DNA of 64,000 nt from the NCBI GenBank assembly GCA_023431215.1, contig JAEYXR010000011.1, positions 27,749 to 91,748 on the forward strand, given 5' to 3'. Shown piece by piece: positions 25,568 to 33,792 of the stretch; position 1 is the stretch's first letter, and every line of letters begins with the position of its first letter. The stretch is from Bacillota bacterium (GTDB lineage: Bacteria > Bacillota > Clostridia > Oscillospirales > Ruminococcaceae). The position numbers and the translations under genes were made by a program. The notes beneath the pieces are model-generated. The model was not told the origin of the DNA, searched no databases, and worked only from the letters and a program-made list of their open reading frames with translations.

Positions 25568-26936
25568 TATTATCGGCTTTTGCTGGCGGAACCTCACCCG
25601 GCGAAAAATGCGTACTGCCCTTACCGCCTTTGGCGTAGTTATTGGCGTATGCGCCATTTTGGTCATGATTTCCATCGGTATTGGATTAAGCCAATTTTAC
25701 GATGAAATGCTGGCCAGTTGGGGAGATTTAACCGTTATCAACATTTATAACTGGGGTGGTGGCGGCATGGCTGTTACCATAGGCGGAGGCAGTACGTCTT
25801 CATCCTCCGGCGGCTTGGTGCGGGATGATGAAGTTGTTGCTAAAATACAGGCGCTACCAGGGGTAGATATTGCAACGCCTTTTTATCAGCCCAATGATGC
25901 CAACTTCCAGTTTAAGTCCAGCAACGGCCGTTATCAGGCATGGGGGAGCATCTACGGTGTCTACCCCGAAGCCTTGGAAAAATTGGGCTACAAGCTCAAA
26001 GAAGGCACCTATCTTCATGACGGAGACAAGGAGTATTCCGTTGTGGCGGGCGAGCAGTTTGCCTACCGTTTTAGAGATGTAAAGCGGGAGCGCAACAATA
26101 TGCGCGACCCGTACCCCGACCAGTTTGGCAATATCCCCGATCCTTTTGTCAACCTGATGAAGGATAAAATGATATTATTTGGACAAAACCAACGCTTTGA
26201 TAACGAGGGCAAACCCCAGGGAAAAGACCTGGAGGTAAGACCTAATTTTATTGGTATTCTGGAGAAAAACGACCAGAACTGGGAAGCTACCAACAGCGTG
26301 TTTATGGATATTAATGAGCTGAAGGGGCTGGTTCAAAAATATAATAAAATGAACGGCCAGAAAACCAAAAAAATTAACTACGAAGATGTACGCGTAAAGT
26401 GTGTAGACGTAGAATCTGTGGCAAGCGTTCAAGATGCCATTAAAGAAATGGGCTTTGAATGCTATTCCATGAATGACTCCCGAGAGATGATGCAGGAGCA
26501 GGCCATGATGATTCAAATGGTACTGGGTGGTTTGGCTGCCATCTCCCTGTTTGTTGCAGCCATTGGCATTGCCAACACTATGGTCATGTCTATTTACGAG
26601 CGTACCCGTGAAATTGGCGTTATGAAGGTTATCGGCGCAGAGCTGAGAGACATTCGTGTGCTGTTCCTGATGGAAGCCGGCATGATTGGCTTTATCGGCG
26701 GTGTGGTGGGCGTTGTTCTTAGTTATCTTGCCTCCTATGCCCTTAACACCTTTGCAGGCGGCTTGTTTGCAGATGGCATGATGGGCGGCGGCGGAACCTC
26801 TGCCATTTCGGTAATTCCTCCATGGCTGGTACTGTTTGCTTTGGTGTTCTCCATCTTTATTGGTGTGCTGTTTGGATTTTTGCCTGCCAACCGTGCAGTC
26901 AAAATTTCAGCACTGGAAGCCATCAAGCACGACTAA
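25554..26936 (+). CDS. MacB/FtsX-family ABC transporter permease
   Basis: The 460-residue protein has the MacB topology. An N-terminal helix (residues about 19-42, ALTAFGVVIGVCAILVMISI) is followed by a large extracytoplasmic domain of roughly 290 residues. Three C-terminal helices follow, with TREIGVMKVIGAE and VLFLMEAGMIGFIGG between and within them. A Gly/Ser-rich loop (GGGMAVTIGGGSTSSSSGG) opens the outer domain. It overlaps the preceding gene by 14 bases. MacB-type systems do not move substrate through the membrane but transmit ATP-driven motion outside, consistent with an anchored Ig-domain partner. AGGAG lies about 11 bases before ATG 25554. Confidence 0.9.
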   Translation: MRIFDIIGFCWRNLTRRKMRTALTAFGVVIGVCAILVMISIGIGLSQFYDEMLASWGDLTVINIYNWGGGGMAVTIGGGSTSSSSGGLVRDDEVVAKIQALPGVDIATPFYQPNDANFQFKSSNGRYQAWGSIYGVYPEALEKLGYKLKEGTYLHDGDKEYSVVAGEQFAYRFRDVKRERNNMRDPYPDQFGNIPDPFVNLMKDKMILFGQNQRFDNEGKPQGKDLEVRPNFIGILEKNDQNWEATNSVFMDINELKGLVQKYNKMNGQKTKKINYEDVRVKCVDVESVASVQDAIKEMGFECYSMNDSREMMQEQAMMIQMVLGGLAAISLFVAAIGIANTMVMSIYERTREIGVMKVIGAELRDIRVLFLMEAGMIGFIGGVVGVVLSYLASYALNTFAGGLFADGMMGGGGTSAISVIPPWLVLFALVFSIFIGVLFGFLPANRAVKISALEAIKHD

Positions 26937-26955
26937 AAAAGCATAGCAGTCATAT

Positions 26956-26998
26956 AAGCGGCTCCGGCTTTCCTTTTAAAGTTGGGGCCGCTTTTTTC
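26956..26998 (+). terminator. Terminator of the ABC/Ig operon
   Basis: AAGCGGC and GCCGCTT pair, with inner CC/GG contacts, and are followed by a run of six T. Confidence 0.85.
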
Positions 26999-26999
26999 G

Positions 27000-27500
27000 A
27001 CCCAATTTTGCTCTTGGGCGTGTCATAATAACCATGAATTGGCTGTCATACGGTGGTGTTGTAGGTAATTGTGAATTTTTGCAGGATGTCTTTTGGGCAG
27101 CACAAAATTGCCTTGTGGCAGCAGCCAAACTGCTCACTTTTACTCATCCCATTTGCCGATAAGGCACAATAAAGTTGTTTTTTAATGCGTAACTTGCTAT
27201 AATATGAAAAGCTATTTTTAAAAGAGAAATGGCAGCATGGAGGCAATTACCTGTAAAAACAGCGATTAAGCAACTGTTACGGTCATTACATAGGGAAATA
27301 ACGGTAATTCCCGCGTTACAGGCGTGGATGAATTGAAATAAATAATTGCAAGTGAATATAAAAAATTAGCTGGAAAAAATTAAAGTTTTTTGACCTGCAA
27401 TAAATCGAGGACAGTAAGGCACATAGTAAGAGGAAGAGAGAATAAAAGCCTTTATGGCGGCTTCCTTTTGCATCGGCCTTGCCGGATAAGGTGGTGCAAG
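27000..27500 (+). promoter_or_regulatory. Long leader of the sigma-factor operon with a consensus promoter
   Basis: TTGTTT (27175-27180) and TATAAT (27198-27203) are 17 bases apart. The transcript would carry about 290 untranslated bases before the sigma-factor ATG. Inside it lies a 35-codon frame (27229-27336, MAAWRQLPVK...) without a strong ribosome binding site, which I do not call as a gene. No ECF-type GGAAC -35 element was found, so autoregulation is not evident. The rest of the stretch holds nothing recognisable. Confidence 0.5.
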
Positions 27501-28013
27501 ATGGTACTGAACCAGCAGGATGTAACCAAGGCCCGCTGTGGCGACAGGGCAGCCTTTGGGGCTCTGTATGATGCAGTAGCTCCGGATCTATACCGGGTGG
27601 CGCTGTATTCTCTGCGCAATCCTCAGGATGCAGAGGATGCTGTCAGCGAAACCTTTATAGAAGCATGGAAGGGAATAGGAAGTCTGCGTGATGACGGCAG
27701 CTTCAAACCCTGGATTATGCGTATTTTATCCATACGCTGCAAGCGGCGCATTGGTGGCTATGTCCGGGAAAAAGGAAATATTGATATTGAGGACTATGTG
27801 GAAGAAGGCATACCCGACCAAAGCTCAGCCCGGGCCGAGGTGTTGGAAGCTTTGGATAAGCTGAATGGTGAAGAGCGGCAGATTGTGCTGCTGAACACCC
27901 TGGAAGGCTACACCATGCGGGAAATTGCAGAAATTTTACAAATGCCTCAGGGTACGGTCAGTTCAAAGCTGCACCGCACATTAAAAAAACTACGAACACT
28001 TTTAGCGCCATAA
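27501..28013 (+). CDS. ECF-type RNA polymerase sigma factor
   Basis: The 170-residue protein has sigma region 2 (LYRVALYSLRNPQDAEDAVSE, residues about 29-50, with the DAEDAV motif) and region 4 (EERQIVLLNTLEGYTMREIAE, then GTVSSKLHRTLKKL as the helix-turn-helix). A short linker joins them and regions 1.1 and 3 are missing, the ECF layout. ATG 27501 is chosen because AAGGTGG lies 6 bases upstream and the protein then starts at the usual place; upstream in-frame codons add a Cys/Arg-rich stretch. The next gene, 18 bases on, is its likely anti-sigma partner. Confidence 0.92.
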   Translation: MVLNQQDVTKARCGDRAAFGALYDAVAPDLYRVALYSLRNPQDAEDAVSETFIEAWKGIGSLRDDGSFKPWIMRILSIRCKRRIGGYVREKGNIDIEDYVEEGIPDQSSARAEVLEALDKLNGEERQIVLLNTLEGYTMREIAEILQMPQGTVSSKLHRTLKKLRTLLAP

Positions 28014-28031
28014 AGAAAGGAGGGGGCAATG

Positions 28032-29054
28032 ATGCAGGATTTTAACTGGGAACAGTATCCGGGACTGAAACAAAAGCTGTCGGTGCTGGAAGATACCCCT
28101 TTGCCGCAAAGCCTCTCTTCTCAGGCGTTGTTTGCCAGAATGGACGAGATGGAAAAGCAACAGAAGTCTTGTGATGAGCTGGAGACTGTTCGCAGAATCA
28201 GACGCTGGCGTCCGGCACTTTCCTATGCAGCAGCATTTATTTTGCTGGTAGCGGTTTATTATGGCGCAGGATATATCGGTGTAGCAAACCTCTCAGGAAG
28301 AACGGGCAATGCGGCTCCCCAGATGATGGCAGATAAAAGTGCTACAGCCTATGGTGTGCAAAGCTCTGCGGCATCAGCAGTAGCAGATATTGCAGAAGCA
28401 CAGATGGAGGAGGCTGCCGATGCCGGTGCTACAGAAAAGTCGGCAGAAAACGGTATGGTAGCCGATTCCCCCGATATGCTGATGCAGGCTGCTCCCCCCA
28501 CCTCTTTAGAAGAATATGAAAAAGCAATACGCAATACTGTATTGGTGGTGCCTGCACTGGTGGCAGATGAAAGCCAGGGTGTGGTATACTCCGCCCAGGA
28601 TGCCATGGAATATGCAGATCTTGTAGTGGTGGGAACTTTGGAGGAAATTGGTATAAGCCACTATAACGGCGGAAGCCATGTGCCTTACGGAACAGCTTCT
28701 ATTGGGCAGCTGATAGTGCTGAAAGGCCAAAGCCCTCAGGAGACACTGTATTTTAACTTTGGCGGCGGCTATGTGTCTGCCACAGAGTATTATGACGAGG
28801 CGGCACAAAACTCAGCCAACAAAGAAGGAATTAAAGAGGGACTGGAAGGCAAATATGTCAAGGTATTGCTACCCGTTCCTCAGCCGGACCTGATGCCGGG
28901 TGAGCGCTACCTGCTGATGCTCAAGGAGGAAGACGGTGTTTGGCATGCTGCTATAAACCCCTACGGCATTTTAGAAGTTACTCAAAGCGGTGCCATTGTG
29001 GGCCCCCAGGGTGAAGATTTTGGTACCATAGGCCGTCCCAACATCAAAGACTGA
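28032..29054 (+). CDS. Probable membrane anti-sigma factor
   Basis: The 340-residue protein has about 58 cytoplasmic residues, one membrane helix (ALSYAAAFILLVAVYYGAGYIGV, about residues 60-82) and a large extracytoplasmic part. That part has a low-complexity Ala/Met/Glu region (AEAQMEEAADAGATEKSAE) and then a compact domain containing YADLVVVGTLEEI and LMPGERYLLMLKEE. Encoding directly after an ECF sigma gene and the single-pass topology point to an anti-sigma role; no zinc HxxxCxxC anti-sigma motif is visible. It could instead be a sigma-controlled envelope sensor. Two ATGs (28029, 28032) follow GGAGGGGG. Confidence 0.65.
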   Translation: MQDFNWEQYPGLKQKLSVLEDTPLPQSLSSQALFARMDEMEKQQKSCDELETVRRIRRWRPALSYAAAFILLVAVYYGAGYIGVANLSGRTGNAAPQMMADKSATAYGVQSSAASAVADIAEAQMEEAADAGATEKSAENGMVADSPDMLMQAAPPTSLEEYEKAIRNTVLVVPALVADESQGVVYSAQDAMEYADLVVVGTLEEIGISHYNGGSHVPYGTASIGQLIVLKGQSPQETLYFNFGGGYVSATEYYDEAAQNSANKEGIKEGLEGKYVKVLLPVPQPDLMPGERYLLMLKEEDGVWHAAINPYGILEVTQSGAIVGPQGEDFGTIGRPNIKD

Positions 29055-29093
29055 GGGGATAGAAATAATAAAGGCCCCATAAAACATACAAAG

Positions 29094-29144
29094 CAAACAC
29101 CTTTGACAGCAAAGCCTTTTGGCTTGGGTCACAGGTGTTTTTTG
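29094..29144 (+). terminator. Terminator after the sigma/anti-sigma operon
   Basis: AACACCT pairs with AGGTGTT across a loop that itself contains AAGCC/GGCTT, followed by TTTTTTG. Confidence 0.75.
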
Positions 29145-29274
29145 TTGTTTCCTGCCGCTGGCGGCAGGTACATAATTCCCGATGTGTGCCCCCATGTTCT
29201 ATGAGTGGACAGGGCTGCATAAAATACAAAGAGAAGATGCACCCCAGGTTTATCATAAAGAGGAGGACAAGCGG

Positions 29275-30402
29275 ATGAAAGGAGATCTGTTTTTACTGGG
29301 AGGTATGGGAATATCGATATTGGCAATTCCCATGTTGGTACTGATGTGGTCGGGCATGCCTATGGATGCGCAGGCAGTGCCGCAAAACCCTGCTACGGCA
29401 GTATCAACGCCCATGTCCGACTCAGGCCAGTCAAAGAGCGGGCTGGACAGCCTTATCACGGAAGTGCCACTATCCGGCAGCCAGACACAAAACCCGGAAA
29501 GCGAGGCCAGTGTGCCCAACCCGGAAGAGGACGCCCCCGATTACAAATGCCCCATCAAGGACTTTAAGATTCTTAACCGTTCTACGGGTAAGATAGAAAA
29601 AATATCCATTCGGGATTATGTACGGGGTGCGGTGGCTTCAGAGATGCCGGCTGCCTTTCACACAGAAGCGCTAAAGGCGCAGGGCGTTTCTGCGTTAAGC
29701 TACGCTCTTCATGCGGCTGCGGTACAACGGGCAAACCCTGATCCGGCATTGGGGGGAGCAGATTTTTCGGCAGACCCTCAAAACCGGCTGGGATATATGA
29801 CCCAAAAGCAGGTAAAGGAGTTTTACGGAGACAACGCCGATTACAGTTGGCAAAAGATTTGTGAGGCTGCAGATGAAGCTGCCAAGTGGGTAATGCTGTA
29901 TGAGGGTGAGCCCATAGCTGCGGCTTATCATGCCATCAGTGCAGGCATTACAGAAAGTGCCGCCAATATCTGGGGTGGGGAGCTTCCTTATCTGGTAGAG
30001 GCTGACAGCAGCTGGGATATGCTTGCCGAGAGCTTCCGCAGTGTGGTCACCATCAGCAAGGAAGAATTGCAGCAGAAAATTACGGCTGCGGGAATACAGC
30101 TGGAGGAAGACCCGGAAGCCTGGTTGGAGATTCTGGAACGTTCCCCCGCAGGGTATGTAACAAAAATCAGAGTGGGAAATGCAGAGCTGCATGGCAATCA
30201 ACTGAGAGACTTGTTAGGGCTGCGCAGTGCATGCTTTTATTACTCCATTCAAACCAGAGGCTTTGTGTTTGATGTAAGGGGCTACGGACACGGTGCAGGG
30301 CTTTCTCAAAACGGTGCAGACTATTTGGCGCGTCAAGGCAAAAGCTTTACCCAAATTTTGCATCATTATTATACCGGTATTCAAATGGCAAAAATGGCAT
30401 AA
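29275..30402 (+). CDS. spoIID: Stage II sporulation protein D (SpoIID/LytB domain)
   Basis: SpoIID is a membrane-anchored lytic transglycosylase that, with SpoIIP, degrades peptidoglycan during engulfment of the forespore. The 375-residue protein has an N-terminal hydrophobic anchor (LFLLGGMGISILAIPMLVLM), a variable linker and the SpoIID domain with VRGAVASEMPAAFHTEALKAQ, where Glu123 matches the catalytic residue. The end carries the family motif RGYGHGAGLSQNGADYLA. ATG 29275 follows AGGAGG; the frame stays open further upstream but without a site. Its presence argues that the organism can sporulate or had sporulating ancestors. Confidence 0.9.
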   Translation: MKGDLFLLGGMGISILAIPMLVLMWSGMPMDAQAVPQNPATAVSTPMSDSGQSKSGLDSLITEVPLSGSQTQNPESEASVPNPEEDAPDYKCPIKDFKILNRSTGKIEKISIRDYVRGAVASEMPAAFHTEALKAQGVSALSYALHAAAVQRANPDPALGGADFSADPQNRLGYMTQKQVKEFYGDNADYSWQKICEAADEAAKWVMLYEGEPIAAAYHAISAGITESAANIWGGELPYLVEADSSWDMLAESFRSVVTISKEELQQKITAAGIQLEEDPEAWLEILERSPAGYVTKIRVGNAELHGNQLRDLLGLRSACFYYSIQTRGFVFDVRGYGHGAGLSQNGADYLARQGKSFTQILHHYYTGIQMAKMA

Positions 30403-30413
30403 TGAGATTTAAC

Positions 30414-30457
30414 AAAAAGGCTGTTGGGGGACAAAACAACCTTTGACAGCCTTTTAG
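30414..30457 (+). terminator. Terminator after spoIID
   Basis: AAAAGGCTGT and ACAGCCTTTT pair across a roughly 22-base loop. The T-run is built into the 3' arm. Confidence 0.7.
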
Positions 30458-30496
30458 ACGAAAAAAACTTTATGTCTTGAAAAAAACGGCCAAGCC

Positions 30497-30525
30497 CTTG
30501 ACTAAGCTTTGGTGATATGATAAAA
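30497..30525 (+). promoter_or_regulatory. Promoter of the tRNA-Ser pair
   Basis: TTGACT (30497-30502) and TAAAAT (30520-30525) are 17 bases apart, about 40 bases before the first tRNA. Confidence 0.7.
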
Positions 30526-30566
30526 TAATTAAGCGCTTGGATCACGGCGCAGTGTTGCTGTGTCAT

Positions 30567-30653
30567 GGAGAGGTGTCCGAGCGGTTTAAGGAGCTGGTCT
30601 TGAAAACCAGTGACTCGCAAGAGCCGTGGGTTCGAATCCCACCCTCTCCGCCA
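30567..30653 (+). tRNA. tRNA-Ser (TGA)
   Basis: Acceptor stem GGAGAGG/CCTCTCC, anticodon arm CTGGT-CTTGAAA-ACCAG with TGA, a long variable arm (GACTCGCAAGAGCC) and T-arm GTGGG-TTCGAAT-CCCAC are present. The discriminator is G and CCA is encoded. The long class II variable arm confirms Ser. Confidence 0.97.
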
Positions 30654-30693
30654 ATTTCCTCTCAGAACAAAATACGCATCAAAACTTTACCTT

Positions 30694-30783
30694 GGAGATG
30701 TACCCAAGTGGTGAAGGGGCTCCCCTGCTAAGGGAGTAGGTTGGGCAACTGGCGCAAGGGTTCAAATCCCTTCATCTCCGCCA
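30694..30783 (+). tRNA. tRNA-Ser (GCT)
   Basis: Acceptor stem GGAGATG/CATCTCC, anticodon loop CTGCTAA with GCT, a long variable arm and T-arm AAGGG-TTCAAAT-CCCTT are present, with discriminator G and encoded CCA. It lies 40 bases after tRNA-Ser (TGA) and shares its transcript. Confidence 0.96.
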
Positions 30784-30787
30784 AAGC

Positions 30788-30830
30788 AAAGACCGCTTAA
30801 ACAATAAGTTTAAGCGGTCTTTGCTTTTTA
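30788..30830 (+). terminator. Terminator of the tRNA-Ser operon
   Basis: AAAGACCGCTTAAAC pairs exactly with GTTTAAGCGGTCTTT around AATAA, followed by GCTTTTTA. Confidence 0.92.
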
Positions 30831-31012
30831 CAAAAACCACACGTTATAAACTCCTTTGGTTCCTTTTTTCTTGGTTGGGTAGCCAATGGTAGCCTTTGCA
30901 TTGCACAAAGATGCAGCTGTAGTTAAAAAACCCAATGCTGATACCCTGCTATAAAACTTGGTGATGTATATGGATTTTGACAGGGGATTTACTACAGTCA
31001 GCCTTAAAAAAG

Positions 31013-31053
31013 AAAAGGTGGAAGCTGCCCTAGTTTAGGCCGCTTCCATCTTT
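31013..31053 (-). terminator. Terminator of the FAD/YkvI operon
   Basis: On the minus strand ATGGAAGC pairs with GCTTCCAC, followed by CTTTTCTTTTTTA. It lies about 25 bases after the flavoenzyme stop. The 180 bases between it and the tRNA terminator hold no recognised gene, only an unassigned minus-strand open stretch. Confidence 0.75.
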
Positions 31054-31075
31054 TTCATCATCAAATAAAATTTTT

Positions 31076-32449
31076 TTATCGAATACGCACACCCTGCTCC
31101 TCAAGTTTTTTCTGTACCATAGAAATATCCACCTGAGACACAGATGCCTTTGCAGATACGGAGAGTGCAGCAGCTGTCCCCGCCGCCTGACCCGTAGCTA
31201 CACAGCAGGACATATTCCGAAAAGAGGTATGAGCAATCGGCTCTCCTGATATACATCTGCCTGCAACCAAAAGGTTTTCAACGTTTTGGGGTAGCAATGC
31301 GCGATAAGGTATTTGATAATACCGCCCTGTGAGGGGCAGAACCAAATATCCCCTTCCGTCAATAAATTCAGGGAATATTGCAATGCTGTCCTCAAAGCGG
31401 GCCTCGTTGAAAACATCATCCTTGGTAATGGTGTACTGCCCGTCCAGCAAACGCGATTCTCTTGTTCCCAGCGTCATTCCAAAATTTCTGAGTTTGGCAT
31501 TTTCAAAGCCGGGAACACGCTGACGCAAAATTCTAAGTGCATCTATGCAGCATTTTCTTCCGTTAATATGGGCTTTTGTTAAGTCCCTTACATCCGTACA
31601 ATCAATATTGCGCATAAATACCAGGTTTAACTGGGTCACTTCCCCTTCGGGTGTAACGGTACTCCAGGTTCCCCCTATGCTGGTATTGGGTACATCAATT
31701 ACCAAGTCTCCATCCTTTATTGCTTCAATAAAGGGCTTTTCCAGGTAAGGGGTAAACATTTCATCTTCCTTGCCGGTGGTGCTCTGCGACCAGCATTCTC
31801 CGCCCCAGTCTGCATAGGTAGGTTTTAGGTCGCGCTTGACATAGGTCATAAATTTTTGGGTGTCCACCCCTTTGCAGCTAAAAAGCTCTGTAACAGACAT
31901 GAGCTTTTCCTTGGGAGCTTTATGATAAAAAGCCCCAGAAAGGTGCATCACATCACCATCTCCGGTGCAATCGATTACCCTTTCTGCCAATATGGCCTGC
32001 CGGCCGGATTTACTCTCGGTAATCACACCGCATATTTTGTTGTCTTCTTTTATGACATCTACCACATAAATGTCCAAAAGCAATCTGACTCCGGATTTCA
32101 CCAGCATTTGGTCACAGACATATTTAAACATCTCTGCATCCAAGGCCTGACTGTCAGACTGGCACTCCTTGGTGGAGGCGCCCATAGCCAAAGCGGTTTC
32201 TTCCATTTCCTTTAAAATACCGCCCGCCTCATTCACCTTGCCTTCGTGGCGATACCATGCAACCGCCTCTACTCCAACCTGAGTAATCACGCCACCAAAA
32301 CACCCATATCTCTCAAGCAAAAGCGTATCTGCGCCGCATCTGGCGGCAGCCAAAGCCGCTGCTATTCCGGAAGGGCCTCCTCCCACCACCAGCACCTGGG
32401 CTTTATCCAGCACCGGAACTTGTCGTGCCTGCTCCAGTATCATTTCCAT
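31076..32449 (-). CDS. FAD-dependent oxidoreductase (FAD_oxidored type), paralog 1
   Basis: The 457-residue protein opens with a Rossmann FAD motif, VLVVGGGPSGIAAALAAARCG (about residues 17-37), followed by LLLERYGCFGG. The middle has AERVIDCTGDGDV, the second dinucleotide-contact segment. The end has ENLLVAGRCISGEPIAH and a helix with GQAAGTAAALS, as in the PF12831 group. No signal peptide is present, so it acts in the cytoplasm. The start at 32449 follows GGAGG by 7 bases. A paralog with the same motif order lies at 37291. It is the second gene after ykvI in a minus-strand operon. The substrate is unknown; oxidation or reduction of a small organic acid or sugar derivative is inferred from context. 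Confidence 0.85.
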   Translation of the reverse strand: MEMILEQARQVPVLDKAQVLVVGGGPSGIAAALAAARCGADTLLLERYGCFGGVITQVGVEAVAWYRHEGKVNEAGGILKEMEETALAMGASTKECQSDSQALDAEMFKYVCDQMLVKSGVRLLLDIYVVDVIKEDNKICGVITESKSGRQAILAERVIDCTGDGDVMHLSGAFYHKAPKEKLMSVTELFSCKGVDTQKFMTYVKRDLKPTYADWGGECWSQSTTGKEDEMFTPYLEKPFIEAIKDGDLVIDVPNTSIGGTWSTVTPEGEVTQLNLVFMRNIDCTDVRDLTKAHINGRKCCIDALRILRQRVPGFENAKLRNFGMTLGTRESRLLDGQYTITKDDVFNEARFEDSIAIFPEFIDGRGYLVLPLTGRYYQIPYRALLPQNVENLLVAGRCISGEPIAHTSFRNMSCCVATGQAAGTAAALSVSAKASVSQVDISMVQKKLEEQGVRIR

Positions 32450-32497
32450 AAAAGAACCTCCAAAACTAATGATGGCTTTTTTGCCTAGCAATAAACC

Positions 32498-33592
32498 TTA
32501 CTGTTGTTTGTTAAACAAATTTTCTTTGTGATTTGTAATTTGCTTTTTAAAAATACAAAAGACCAAGAGTATGCCAAGGTATCCTGTAATGGTGTACAGC
32601 ACGTTGACCAATATTGCAAAAGGGAAGCGGCTAAGGATAAAGGCAACCACTGTCAGCACCACTGCACAAATACGAAACTGTTTGCTTTTTTCATCTTCAA
32701 AAAGGCGATTACAGCTTAGCCAAAGCATGGGGACTGCGGTAGTGTAAACACCGCCAATTAAAATAATTGCAAAAATAGCGCCAATAAAGGGCAGAATTTG
32801 ATTGGCAATGACCAGGGCAGGGACATTTTTATCATATAAGCTTCCAATGTTGGCCAAAAGGCCAAAAGCAAATACAGAAACAGCAAGGGCAAAGGTAAGG
32901 GCTCCCGCAATTCCACCTGCTTTAGCTTCTTTTCTTGATGAAGCTGTTGCACCCAGCTTTGCCAAAAAGGGAGTAATCATGACACACCCCATAGAAGGAA
33001 AAATAAGGCCGGAAATAAACCAGTTGGGCGCAGCCTTTGTTACGGTAATATTCTTTAAAATGACGTCTGCCTCCCAAAGGCCCGTAGGGTTGAGGATGAT
33101 GCTGCCTACCCCCACCAGTACAGAAAACAGAATAATGCAAGGCCCAATTTTAGAAACGACATTTACCAATCCGTTCAGCCCCATTAAAACAGTGACAATA
33201 GAAAGCAGAGCCATGCCGATTCTGCCCCAAAGTAAAGAGATTCCATAGTACTCGTTTAAAATGGCGCCTGCCCCAGCCAACATGACAATATAAACGCAAA
33301 ACAGAAAGATTGGCGTATAAATTTCGAAAAATAAACCTAGGTGCTTGCCGCAATAGTATTGAAAGATGTCATTGGGAGAAGAAAGCTGCAAATTGTATCC
33401 ATCACTCATAATGGAGCTGCAAAACCCAAAGTAAATGCATGCTGTCATAATCACTGCACCAAGGCATCCCCAAAAGCCGTGGGCCGATAAAAACTGCATG
33501 GCCTCTTGGCCGGAAGCAAAACCCGAACCTATAAGATATGCTACAATAGCACCCGCAAAAGTAAACACCTTTGACCAATGTAAAGTCTTCAT
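32498..33592 (-). CDS. YkvI-family membrane transporter
   Basis: The 364-residue protein has about ten membrane helices and the N-terminal signature GAIVAYLIGSGFASGQEAMQF typical of YkvI proteins. These are distantly related to LeuT-fold (SLC5/6-like) sodium symporters and their substrates are not known. It begins KTLHWSKVFTFAG and lies upstream of FAD oxidoreductase 1 with a 48-base gap, so the two are probably one transcript. Having a second importer beside a complete TRAP system suggests it handles a product or counter-substrate. GAGGAC lies just ahead of the ATG on the minus strand. Confidence 0.82.
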   Translation of the reverse strand: MKTLHWSKVFTFAGAIVAYLIGSGFASGQEAMQFLSAHGFWGCLGAVIMTACIYFGFCSSIMSDGYNLQLSSPNDIFQYYCGKHLGLFFEIYTPIFLFCVYIVMLAGAGAILNEYYGISLLWGRIGMALLSIVTVLMGLNGLVNVVSKIGPCIILFSVLVGVGSIILNPTGLWEADVILKNITVTKAAPNWFISGLIFPSMGCVMITPFLAKLGATASSRKEAKAGGIAGALTFALAVSVFAFGLLANIGSLYDKNVPALVIANQILPFIGAIFAIILIGGVYTTAVPMLWLSCNRLFEDEKSKQFRICAVVLTVVAFILSRFPFAILVNVLYTITGYLGILLVFCIFKKQITNHKENLFNKQQ

Positions 33593-33680
33593 AAATTGTC
33601 CTCGTTTGATAGTAAATAAAAGTATAAATTTGTTTTAGGGTGCAAAAAACCAAGCCCTTTAAAAAGAACAAAATTTTGGG

Positions 33681-33721
33681 GGGAGATGTGCCGAAGCTGT
33701 CTTTCCGGTACATCTCCCCGA
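33681..33721 (-). terminator. Terminator of the TRAP operon
   Basis: On the minus strand GGGGAGATGT, then CCGG, pairs with CGG and ACATCTCCCC, followed by CCCAAAATTTTGTTCTTTTT. It separates dctM from the ykvI operon. Confidence 0.75.
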
Positions 33722-33792
33722 CATTATCAATCTTTCATTATGATATTTATAGACACAAGCCAGATATTTTTGTCAACTTTCTGTACAATAGC

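Noticed and set aside
24110..25675. 521-codon open frame on the minus strand
   Set aside because: It lies wholly antisense to the Ig surface protein gene, has a Cys/His-rich composition typical of shadow frames, and has no ribosome binding site.
30833..31012. Minus-strand open stretch ending NVWFL next to the tRNA-Ser genes, considered as an integrase remnant
   Set aside because: No start codon, no recombinase motif and no repeat of the tRNA 3' end was found, so an integration site cannot be supported.
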